A stretch of DNA of 64,000 nucleotides from Rhynchopus sp. YZ270_cl-10 (Eukaryota > Euglenozoa > Diplonemea > Diplonemida > Diplonemidae). The translations under genes were made by a program, and so were the position numbers. Below the pieces are notes generated by a model, which saw only the letters and a program-made list of their open reading frames with translations, was not told where the DNA came from and searched no databases. The stretch lies in assembly GCA_964035575.1 (NCBI GenBank), contig OZ037913.1:186001-250000 (forward strand). Direction: 5' to 3'. Shown here piece after piece: positions 12,311-21,500 of this stretch (the stretch's first letter is position 1; every line of letters starts with the position of its first letter).

Positions 12311-14380
12311 ATGAAGCGCAAAGGGCCGGCGTGTGATGACACAGCGTTGCCCCCCGCAAAGAAGTCAACCGGAACGCTGACGACAACCACCCCAGAGGGT
12401 GCGGCGCTTGTTGAAATGGTAGGGCGTGTTTATCATAAGAGGATTGTAGGGGATAAGCTGTTCTTTTTTGATTGCGCAACAGTTTTTGATAATAACAATG
12501 CAAGGTTGGAGACTGCAGATGACGTAAGCTTTGGGCTGGTTGAGGTGTGTGTTAGTGGGGAGACATTTTGCGACCGGGAACGTCTTGGGAAGGTTGCGAA
12601 TGGGCATGTGTATGCAACTCCGAAGAACATCAAACTTGGTGATGTGCTGTGCATCAAGGGTTACGTCGACACTGCGTCCCAGCAGCCTAAGGCACCCAAA
12701 ACAGCTCTCATCAAGGCTCTCGACTTTGTCATTCTCGAGCCCTGGGATGTTGCGAACAAATTTCACAGTCAGATGGAGCTCAACCCTGCCCGCCGCAACC
12801 TCTTCACATGGAGCTGGGCGCATATCAACGCTTTCATCTCCCCCGTTGCCTTGCCGTATGCTCTTTTGCAATGCAACTTCCACGTCGCCGAGCGTCTCTG
12901 CCAGTACTTCGGTGTGCACGACTCCTCGAATTACACGAAATGCCGGATCCTCCACGTCAACCACACAAACAACGCCTTTTCGCATGGTGGGGGTGAGGCA
13001 TCACCGTGGGCGACGTTCCTTCGTGGGTCTCTTGTTGACGCGGAGGAGCATTTTACACAGAAATACGGTGGGGGTGCGGGGGTGGAGACGCGGGGTGCGC
13101 ACATTCCGTTGTATTTGCACTCCAACATCCAGCGGGTACAGTTTGTGACGGTGCGGCGCCCTTTTGTTAGCCTAGGCGAAGTGGTCGCACTGCTGAAGGT
13201 GCACTACGCACTGCTCGCTGCAGAGCTTGAGAAAGACACTACAGGGGACGATGCGGCCCTTCGCCTTGCAGAAGAAGATAAAAAATACCGTCTGCAACGT
13301 TTGGTGACCTTCCCGAGACTTCTGGAAACCAAAATAAAGCGTGAATTTGACAACACCATTGGCGAGAAGGCACGTCTCCAGGAGGTCGAAATGCTGACCG
13401 CAGAGCACACAAAGCTGCATAAGAAGTCGCCCTCCACTACACCACCCACTCCGATCCTGCAGACACCCGACCAGAAGGGGCACGCTGCCATGATGGAAGC
13501 AAAACGCACCTCCCCTGCATGGGGCCTCTCTACCTACAGCTCGACCGGAACAACCGCGACAGCACCCACCTTGGACACAACGGCGTACTACACTGATCTC
13601 ATCAAGGAGGCCCTTGGCAGGAGGGAGACGCTCTTCGGAAGCACCCGCTATGAGGCGCATGACCAGGTGTGTTTGAGCGAAGGGGTTTATTGGGTGGGGC
13701 TGTCTGTGCCGAGGCTGGTCATCCCGGAGTGCAGGGTGACGGTGCCGTCAGGGGCGTATTGGAAGCTTCAGGAGATCAGAGACAGATATCTGTCCACCCC
13801 AGAACGGATTGCGCAGTACTCCAACCGCTCTGTAAGCGTCGACATCGGTGCCTCCCCTGGCGGCTGGTCCTACTGCAGTGCGAAGGACTTCAACACCCGG
13901 TGCTGCTACGCGGTGGATCCTGCAGAGGAGTACCACACCCTCCTCGACGATATCTCCTTCGCAGAAGCTGAAGTAGACCAGGCCACAAAGAACATCGTCG
14001 CGCACCAAACCCGTTGTAACGACGCAACCCCGCTCCCAGAGATGCAAAAGCGTATCCTAAAGTACCAACAGAAAGGGCAGGAGTTCATTGAAGGGACGCT
14101 GGTAAAGGAGGGGGTGAAAGTGGGGTTGTATGTGTGTGATATCAACGACCATCTGGACCGTGCGGTGGAGATGGCAGAGCGTGTGTACAAGGCAGGGCTG
14201 TTTGAACGTCCTGCGCTCGTGGTGCTGACCTTTAAGAACACACTGCGTTCGAAAGGGCGTTTCAACGAGGCGAAAGAGAAGGCGATTGAGCGCCTCCGGT
14301 CCTGGCTCTCAAACCTTACTGAGATTCATCTGTTTGCGAACACACAGTTGGAGACAACGGTAGTGGGGGAGGTGCTTTGA
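12311..14380 (+). CDS. FtsJ-type RNA 2'-O-ribose methyltransferase
   Basis: 689 residues. The C-terminal third is a class I methyltransferase of the FtsJ/RrmJ group. The SAM-binding motif DIGASPGGWS is at 511-520, and the K-D-K-E type catalytic set can be followed at Asp610 (YVCDIND), Lys642 (LTFKNT) and Glu681 (LETTVVGE), with a Lys near 491 a candidate for the first. Such enzymes methylate the ribose of rRNA, tRNA or mRNA caps using S-adenosylmethionine. About 480 residues precede the domain; they look folded at first (to about 320) and then helical and low-complexity, and I do not recognise them. The target RNA cannot be told. The ATG chosen follows a TTTGATACAG acceptor-like site; an earlier in-frame ATG at 12221 lies before that site and is less likely. 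Confidence 0.88.
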   Translation: MKRKGPACDDTALPPAKKSTGTLTTTTPEGAALVEMVGRVYHKRIVGDKLFFFDCATVFDNNNARLETADDVSFGLVEVCVSGETFCDRERLGKVANGHVYATPKNIKLGDVLCIKGYVDTASQQPKAPKTALIKALDFVILEPWDVANKFHSQMELNPARRNLFTWSWAHINAFISPVALPYALLQCNFHVAERLCQYFGVHDSSNYTKCRILHVNHTNNAFSHGGGEASPWATFLRGSLVDAEEHFTQKYGGGAGVETRGAHIPLYLHSNIQRVQFVTVRRPFVSLGEVVALLKVHYALLAAELEKDTTGDDAALRLAEEDKKYRLQRLVTFPRLLETKIKREFDNTIGEKARLQEVEMLTAEHTKLHKKSPSTTPPTPILQTPDQKGHAAMMEAKRTSPAWGLSTYSSTGTTATAPTLDTTAYYTDLIKEALGRRETLFGSTRYEAHDQVCLSEGVYWVGLSVPRLVIPECRVTVPSGAYWKLQEIRDRYLSTPERIAQYSNRSVSVDIGASPGGWSYCSAKDFNTRCCYAVDPAEEYHTLLDDISFAEAEVDQATKNIVAHQTRCNDATPLPEMQKRILKYQQKGQEFIEGTLVKEGVKVGLYVCDINDHLDRAVEMAERVYKAGLFERPALVVLTFKNTLRSKGRFNEAKEKAIERLRSWLSNLTEIHLFANTQLETTVVGEVL

Positions 14381-14773
14381 AAGGGAAAAAATACAGTAAA
14401 AGCAAGACGAAACAAAACAAAAAAAGAGCAAAAAAAAAATACAAACAAATAGGCGAGGACATCCTTTCAGGTGTCAAAAACTGAGAGTTCAAAAAGCAAA
14501 AAAAAAAGTACAAAAAACAAAAAAAATTAAATGAAAAAGCGTAAAAAAGCATGTCACCAAAATCCAATTCTTTGATCAAAACAAACGCCACCACTCCTCC
14601 CTTTTCCCTTTACCCCACCTATCCCCACCCCATTTCACACTCTCACATGCACTACGCCATTTTTCCTGCACTTTTTCAAACCCTGACTAAACAAACCGTA
14701 CTACTCACCTATTAGCCCCTCTCCACATCCTATCTATACCACCACCACCATCACCACCACCAGTCTACACGAG
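14381..14773. other. Intergenic, A-rich then C-rich
   Basis: Poly-A rich on the + strand for 200 bases, then pyrimidine-rich ending in CACCAG just before the next start. Nothing else seen. Confidence 0.6.
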
Positions 14774-16147
14774 ATGCTAGACGGCGCAGGCAGCAGCCGC
14801 TGCGGCAGTCTTGGCAGCGACGATGTGAACACCCGTCTCCGCTCCATGCACGAGCTGCGGCAGCGCCTTGAACACATCGCCCTGCAACACCGTGACGAGG
14901 AACAGGGCCTACGAGAAACCGTCACCTCTCTGCTCCGCCAGACCGAAGGGCAACACGAGCGGATGGCCGAGCTTGAGATGCAGGCTGTGTCATACAAACG
15001 CCATCTTCGGAAGGCACAGGACGAGAAGATGAAGGCTGTTGAGATGGTCGACGCCTTCAAAGGCGAAGGCGAGGCGATCATGTCGAAGCTGAAGAACGCA
15101 CTTCGAGATGCGCACCACCAGCTTGAAGAGGAGAAGCAGAAGCGCGCAGACGTTGCCACACACTTCAACTCACGTCTTGAGGAATACAAAGAGATTCTCG
15201 AGGCACAGGAGAAGACTGCAGCCCAACTTCGCGCCAAGAACGCACAACTCGAGCTCCGCCTCCACAAGGCAGAACGGGTCGTCCAAGAAATCACCGATTC
15301 GGACACCTTCAACCAAAACTATGTCGGCGTGCATTCACAACTCAAAGGCGTTGACCGCGTGCTCTCACCTAACCATGCGAGCACCAACCCCACTCCTGAC
15401 CCTGATACAAGCTCTGCATCGAACCAGCAGAACCCTGTCATAGAGGACAAAGTCCGTCTTCAAGACCAAATCATTCATATGTTGTATGAGAAGCTGAAGA
15501 CAGAACAGACACATCGTCTCGAAACGGAAGAGCAGGCTGCACGCATGGTGGCGGCAGAGGAGCACACCATACGCAAGCTGGAGGACAAACTCAGAGATGC
15601 AGAGCTAGAGCGGTCTGTCGCGGGCACACCGAGGGCGGGTACACCAAGAGCAGGGACACCACGTGCCGGAACGCCACGTGCATCAAGAGTGGCGTCCATC
15701 ATGCCGCCAGAAGTAGCGTCTTTTGAAGCGAATGTCCTCGAAACAGCCTTCGAAGAAGCCTCCGAGCCTGCAGCCTCCTCACCAAATGACGCACGACCTG
15801 TACGGCAGCAGTCCCCATCGAGTCTGGAGCTGCAGCTTGCGGAGGTGACAAAGGATTTCAACCAGTCGCTTACGATGTGGAGTTCACGTCTCCACGCGCA
15901 AGGGGGTCTAGCGACACCGAGGGGAGGGCAGACAGATCCCACCAGGTCTGCGTTTACTACTCCGAGTGTATGGGGTGAGGAGGGGAGGGGTGGAGGTGGA
16001 GGTGGCGGTGGCGGTGGTGGCGGTGGTGGTGTACGCACAGAGGAAGACGACTTCTTCCCAGACTCAGTGCCAAGAAGGGCCGCTGAAGAGGATTTTCTCC
16101 CGGACTCTCCTGTAGCATACCCGCGTGTCCTCCCGCAAGATGTGTAG
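14774..16147 (+). CDS. Coiled-coil protein with RAGTP repeats and glycine tract
   Basis: 457 residues. Residues 20-180 and 225-280 are strongly heptad-like coiled coil rich in E, K, Q and L. A short tandem repeat follows at about 285-300: four copies of (R/V)AGTP, encoded by near-identical 15-base units. Close to the end is a run of 14 glycines and then two related acidic motifs, EDDFFPDSV and EEDFLPDSP. No enzyme domain is seen. It is probably a structural or scaffold protein of the cytoskeleton or flagellum (inference from composition only). The start follows a CACCACCAG acceptor-like tract. Confidence 0.85.
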   Translation: MLDGAGSSRCGSLGSDDVNTRLRSMHELRQRLEHIALQHRDEEQGLRETVTSLLRQTEGQHERMAELEMQAVSYKRHLRKAQDEKMKAVEMVDAFKGEGEAIMSKLKNALRDAHHQLEEEKQKRADVATHFNSRLEEYKEILEAQEKTAAQLRAKNAQLELRLHKAERVVQEITDSDTFNQNYVGVHSQLKGVDRVLSPNHASTNPTPDPDTSSASNQQNPVIEDKVRLQDQIIHMLYEKLKTEQTHRLETEEQAARMVAAEEHTIRKLEDKLRDAELERSVAGTPRAGTPRAGTPRAGTPRASRVASIMPPEVASFEANVLETAFEEASEPAASSPNDARPVRQQSPSSLELQLAEVTKDFNQSLTMWSSRLHAQGGLATPRGGQTDPTRSAFTTPSVWGEEGRGGGGGGGGGGGGGGVRTEEDDFFPDSVPRRAAEEDFLPDSPVAYPRVLPQDV

Positions 16148-16876
16148 AACGGAGGGGGAAGAAGAGGAGGGCATAAAGAGAAGGGAGAGGGAGGCTCTCA
16201 TATCTGTTGTGATCTCATGAGTGAAGAGGTGATTAACGTTTTTTTTTTTTGTCTAATTTAGATAGAGGGAGGGGTGGGAGGGAGGGGGAATGGATTGTTA
16301 ATAGAAAGTAACCAGAAATTTTGTAGAATACAGCAGGATTCATTGATGGTATAGTAGTAGTCCGAAGAAAATAAAGCGTTTCCCCCCCTTACACAGTTTT
16401 ATTAGAAACCCCAATATAGCCAACGTTTTGATCGCCTAATACCGACTCTTTTAAAACCCTTTAAATCGCGCTAATAACAGATCTCATATATTGCTTTGGT
16501 CTGCGTTCAACGAAAATAATCTTTCCCTTTCCTAATCGAGTCATCAAGATCGTGGCGACCGTCGGATTTTTACACGTCACCTCATGAAATGAAGGAGGAA
16601 ATAGAAACAAAGCATTTTGAACACATTTTGCGGTTCTGGGGACGAAACCGCGCTGCAGAGCCACGCCTCACCAAAACAGGTCGAGGTGTTGTGCGTTTCA
16701 CAACCTCTCCCGATTTTTTATCGTGCGATGAGTGTTAAGTTTCTATTTCCCTTCTTTTAATTTGCATGCTTCTGTTGTGTGACAGAAGAACCACTCATTC
16801 ATTGATTCTACACAGGAAACACACACACACACAAAGAGAGAGGGAAAAAAGGGGAGGGAGAACCACAACCAGAAAT
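16148..16876. other. Intergenic region holding first copy of a 170-bp structured repeat
   Basis: Purine-rich and poly-T sequence to 16270, then mixed sequence, then the structured repeat at 16579-16750 just before the next gene. No gene is seen. Confidence 0.6.
16579..16750 (+). ncRNA. Candidate structured RNA or repeat, copy 1
   Basis: Nearly identical to 39231-39416. Possible stems are GCGGTT/AACCGC, GAGG..TTGTG/CACAACCTC, CCTC/GAGG and ATCG/CGAT. It is not a recognisable tRNA, snRNA, 7SL or RNase P RNA. It may be a small RNA gene, or a 5' region or repeat. It ends 126 bases before the start of the next coding sequence. Confidence 0.45.
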
Positions 16877-17536
16877 ATGGTCTTAAGGGCCACCAGGCGA
16901 CTGTTGGGAGGAGCGGTATGTAAATCCCCTTTTCCCCCTCCCTCTTCGCTACTCCCTTTTTTGATAATCTTTTTGTGGGGATGCTTTGCGCTTCACTTAA
17001 TACCACGTAACTCCCTTTTTTCGCCAATAAACCGTTCTAATAAAACGATCTGCGTCTATACTTTCCATAGATACAAAAGGCTTCGCCATCGAGTACAGAT
17101 CTTTACCCAATATGTAAAAGCGATTTTTTATTTGTCGATACAACAAAACAAATATACTAGATTATCAAAGACAATTCTTACAAAAAAATACAATTTGAAT
17201 TATCTTTCATTCCAATATTTTCCTTTTTTTCCACAGCTCCACCCCGATGCTTTCAAGGGAGGGAGAAAGCCTGGACAGGTCTGGCCGAGAAATATTGGGC
17301 AAATCACGAACTACGAGTGGCTGTTTATCTTTGCAGGGAGCATGGCTATGATGTGGCCGGCAATGATCATTTACCACCGTTACATTTACTTGGAAGAATC
17401 TGCATGGGTTGAGGAGCACTACGACCCAATGACAGCCTACGAAAGGGACTGGGCGAACAAGCACTGCCCCAGGGACTACGGCCACAGAACCGTCACCGCG
17501 TTCCCTCGCCCCATCCTCAACGGCAACAGCCAATAG
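16877..17536 (+). CDS. Small single-span membrane protein, probably mitochondrial (two exons)
   Basis: Exons 16877-16915 and 17237-17536 join in phase 0 to give 112 residues. The N-terminus MVLRATRRLLGGA is basic and lacks acids, like a mitochondrial targeting segment. One membrane span lies at about 38-57 (WLFIFAGSMAMMWPAMIIY), followed by an acidic and aromatic tail. Its size and shape resemble accessory subunits of respiratory complexes, but I cannot assign a subunit. The 321-nt intron has GTATG and a TTTTTTTCCACAG end. It is a multiple of three and has no stop in frame, so an unspliced mRNA would encode a longer protein. Confidence 0.8.
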   Translation: MVLRATRRLLGGAVCKSPFPPPSSLLPFLIIFLWGCFALHLIPRNSLFSPINRSNKTICVYTFHRYKRLRHRVQIFTQYVKAIFYLSIQQNKYTRLSKTILTKKYNLNYLSFQYFPFFPQLHPDAFKGGRKPGQVWPRNIGQITNYEWLFIFAGSMAMMWPAMIIYHRYIYLEESAWVEEHYDPMTAYERDWANKHCPRDYGHRTVTAFPRPILNGNSQ

Positions 17537-18544
17537 GGTATTTGGTGTGGAAGATGGGATATGCGTTTTTTTTGTCGCAGATTTTTTCGTGATTTGCATC
17601 GACCACATATCTTTGTGGTCCATTCTATGTGATTGTTCTGTCAATCATCTTCAGTTCTGGTATTATGTATAAAAAAAAGAGCAAAAAAACAAAACAAAAA
17701 ACAACAACAACCACGGGTAGGGGTTAAGGGGGGGCAGGGTGGGTTGGGTGGGGTTTTTTTTTCTTTTCTCGTTTTTTTCTTTTTCCGAATCGATTTCTGT
17801 TCCCTCCTTCTCGCTTTGCCGAAGAAGGTTTACCTCTTCTTTGTTTAGAGTACTTTGTGCTTTCATCCGGATGGCTGGCATTGTACAGTGGCTCAGTCGG
17901 AGGTGCCTGCATTAACAACTACAGTTTAGGTGTCAACAGAAGTAAAGGATTTAGGGCTTCATTTTAGCCTTTTATGCGTCTTTTCTTTCGACAAGAAAAA
18001 GGTAGTCCTTTTTGTGCTATTATTGGAGGAGGAATATGGGGAGGGACTGAAAAAAAAAACTACAAAAGAAAAATTGCGTCATGGAATTATGTTCTTGAGC
18101 GTCGTTCTAAGAACCCCATACCATATTTGTATTTCCCCTCCCTCTCTCTCCTCACACAAAACTTCAAACAGCAAGACTCCCTTTTCCACAGAACATACAC
18201 ACAGGGTTATCCCCTTTTCTTTCATCCCTTCTCCCACCAAACGCAACTGACATATCGTTCACTTCAAAACTCCCTTACAATGCCTTCGTAAAACGAAAAC
18301 CCCTGGGGGGGAAGAGACACCCAAAAGAACCTAGCACCGGGGGGGTTTTTTTTGCCAGTTTTTGTATCTATTCCCCTTCAGTTCTTGTACGCTCTTTTGC
18401 TTCCCTTTTGGGTGTTTTTGATTTTTTTTTTTTTAAATTGGGTCTGCACTCGGGACACGCTTAGGTGTCTGCATCTGTCCGCATTCGACCTTTAGGTGTC
18501 TTGCACATTCACCAAATACACTTTGATATCAGCCACATTGCAAG
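17537..18544. other. Intergenic region with a tRNA-arm-like repeat
   Basis: Homopolymer-rich. It contains one copy of the GTCAGTCGGAGGTGC family near 17848-17936 and three scattered TTAGGTGTC words (17925, 18463, 18492). It ends in a TTTGATATCAG acceptor-like site. No gene is seen. Confidence 0.6.
17848..17936 (+). repeat. Dispersed ~80-bp repeat with tRNA D-arm-like core, copy 1
   Basis: Shared with 26803-26882, 49874-49922 and 50147-50212: GTACTTTGTGCTTT, GGATGGCTGGCAT, GTACAGTG, then GGCTCAGTCGGAGGTGC and CAACTACAGTTT. TGGCTCAGTCGG fits the A-box/D-arm of a tRNA gene; no B-box was found. Confidence 0.7.
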
Positions 18545-21500
18545 ATGCAGTCCTCCACTGTTGCGTCGCATCCAAAGAGAGCCTTTTTGTTGACAGCGTT
18601 GGGACGGTGGTCTGATGCACGCGATTTGACAATAGAGAAGATGAAGTTAAAGCATGGGGACACACTACCAGTGTTCACCTCAGTTCTGCACGAGCTGGCG
18701 GGGGCCGTGGAGGACGTCTTCAGCGACCGTCCCACACACACCTTCGAGGTGCTGCTGCAGGGCGCCATTGAACACGAAGACCCCGATGCGCATGAAGGAA
18801 GAATCAAGCTGGTCACCCAAATCTACTTCAACATACTGCAAGCCAAGCGCGACATCGCAGACAAGGAAGAGGCAATGCTGTCACGCTGCCGCGACATGCA
18901 AGCAGAGTACACCGAAAAGATCAACAAGCTCCGCAAAAGCGTGCAACGCTCTGTTACAACACGAGGGCAGCTCTCCCGGGACCGTGAGGCTGCGTTCACC
19001 GCGATCTCCTCAGCAGTGGAGAAGGTCATTGCAATCATGAAGAGCATCGAAAGCACTGTCACAACAGGAAAAAAACGGTTTTTGGCGAATAAGAAGGAGG
19101 CCGCAGACTGTCTTTCAACCTCACAGGATTTGCTGCGTTCGTTTACACTGTCCAAAGCGAAGAAGCGGGAGTGGGAGCAACGGCGGTCCATCTTTCAACA
19201 GATTCTCATGACAATCGATCGGGTCAAGACTGTTGTGCATTCACGTGGCCAAAACGGTGGTGAGACACCACGCGATACACGCATTACAGCACTGCTCCAG
19301 GAGGCGAGCGAGCTAATCTCCAAGGTCGACAACACGGAAGGACGCTGGAGTGAACACGTCACCACCATGAACAACCTTGCAGCTATGGTTGCCAACGTCA
19401 CCATCCCTGACGAGGTCGCACCAAGGCGTAAAGGCGGAGCTAGCTGCGACTGCGAACGCACCAAAGCCACAAAACCACCCCCTCCACCTTCACCTTCACC
19501 TCCACCACCCCCGGTCATCACAACGCTCACCCCAGAGCCAGTCCGCAGTGCACCAGCAGCCGTTCCGTTGTCCCTCAGGGCACCTTCATTTTCTTTGTCT
19601 CCCTCCGGGTTTTCTACAGGCAGTCGTCTCAACCTTCTCGCAGTAGAGGAGAAGACCGAACGTATAGATGAAATCCCTCGGGTGGACATGCATGGAGACT
19701 GCGAACGTTTGCAGAAGAAGTTTGTCTTGCTTTCGGAGGTGGTTGAACGGGTGTCGGAGGGTGTGCTGCAGACGATACGCAAGAAGGTGCCTACTGTGAC
19801 AGGTGCGGGGGTGATCTCGCCTCATGAGTACAGTGGTGCGCCTGCAGTGTCGCCACGCAGGGCTGCTGCAGCGGCGGCAGAGGCAAGAGAGATGCTCTTC
19901 TCGTCTGCGCTTAGCCTGCATGCGGAGAAGTTTGAGAAGAGGTTCAAAGATTTGGTGCAACGTCTTGCCATGGTAAGACAGAATATTGAGATGAGCGGCT
20001 TCGCACCCATAGAAGATGTAGAGGAGGCGACGATCACGGAGTTCTGGAATGTTGAGTTTAACGAAGCGGATGAATGCGTTTCGGTACCGGAGTTGACGTG
20101 TTTTATTAGAACTGTGCATGATGAGTTGTTGGAGGCAAAGCATGCAGTGAAGGTTGCGGGCGAAGGTTGTGTTAGTCCCTGTCTCCCTACCTCCCCAAAT
20201 ATCAGCAATACAAAGGCTGTCAGTATGAAGAATATTGTTGAACGCAAAATGACCAAAAAAACGCTGCGTATCAAAGAAGATGACAAAGAGAATGATACCG
20301 ACACACATTCCGCCATGTCCAAAGGCATGAGCCTGAAAGCCTTAGGGGAACGCAGAACCACCAAACGAACACTTCGAATTGCGAACAAAGAAGACGACAA
20401 GGAGGAGGACACACTTCCCGCGACTATATCAAAGTTCATGAGTATGAAGAATATGGGAGAGCGGAGAAGCACAAAGCGCACCCTTCGCATCAAAGAAGAC
20501 GACAAAGAGAAGGAAGAAGAGACGCCGCCTGCGGGTACAGGCACCGCCAGGGTTGGAGGCATTGCGACGATCTTCAAGGTCGTCAAGATGAAGAGCGCTT
20601 TGAAGAAAACTGTTGCGCTCAAGAGTGCGAAGGGGGAGACACCACCACCACGCACCTCATTTAGCCCACATGCATCTTTTTCACCTGTAGTCGCACAGCA
20701 GCCGTTGTGTAATGACCAAGGTGGTGGTGGTGGTCAAGTAGACATTGCCACATCACAGCGCCTAACCGAGATCATCTCGAGCATCGAACGCAAGCTCCAA
20801 GGCATGGGTGAGCGTTGCAACACACGTAATGCATCAAAGCACTTTTCTGCAAAATTCTCCATGAAGAAGGTGAAGTCGCAGAACATCCCAGCAGTGAACG
20901 ACTCCATCCTGGACGGCTTTAACGACATCACCACAGAAAAGTCAATAGTTGTGGATCAGGTGCCGTACGACTTTGCCGATGAATTTGAGTCAGAAAGCGA
21001 ATCCGAAGCTGAGTCTTCAGACAGTGAGTTCTGTGAGGATCCACATATGAGACTGACAGCTGCGTTGGGGCAGGTGGAGCTGATGAACGCGCATGTAGAC
21101 GACTTTCAGAAGAAGGTGGAGGAGTTGCTGGGGAGGCAGCCGTCGCAGGAGGATGGGTTTACTTACCTTCATGTTCAGAGTGATCAGTTGGTGCTATTTG
21201 TGCAGAAGATCTGTCTGTCGCCTGGTTTGCTGCAGACTGCCTTGGCGAACCCGGCACTGTGCAACCAGGATGTGCCAGAGGTCATCACGGCTGTGCATGA
21301 CGACGCGACGTCTGTCGCAGATGAAATGGCGCGTGTAGTGGAGGACATCAAACTCATCCTCCAGGTGCGCAAAGAGAAGGAGAGCGGTGGTGCCGACAGC
21401 AGCGATGCAGACTACCTCTTCGACCTGACTACCCTCGAAAGCGTTATCCACAACTTCCGCTCCGATACAGAAGGTCTCGATCCACATATGTTCGAATCCG

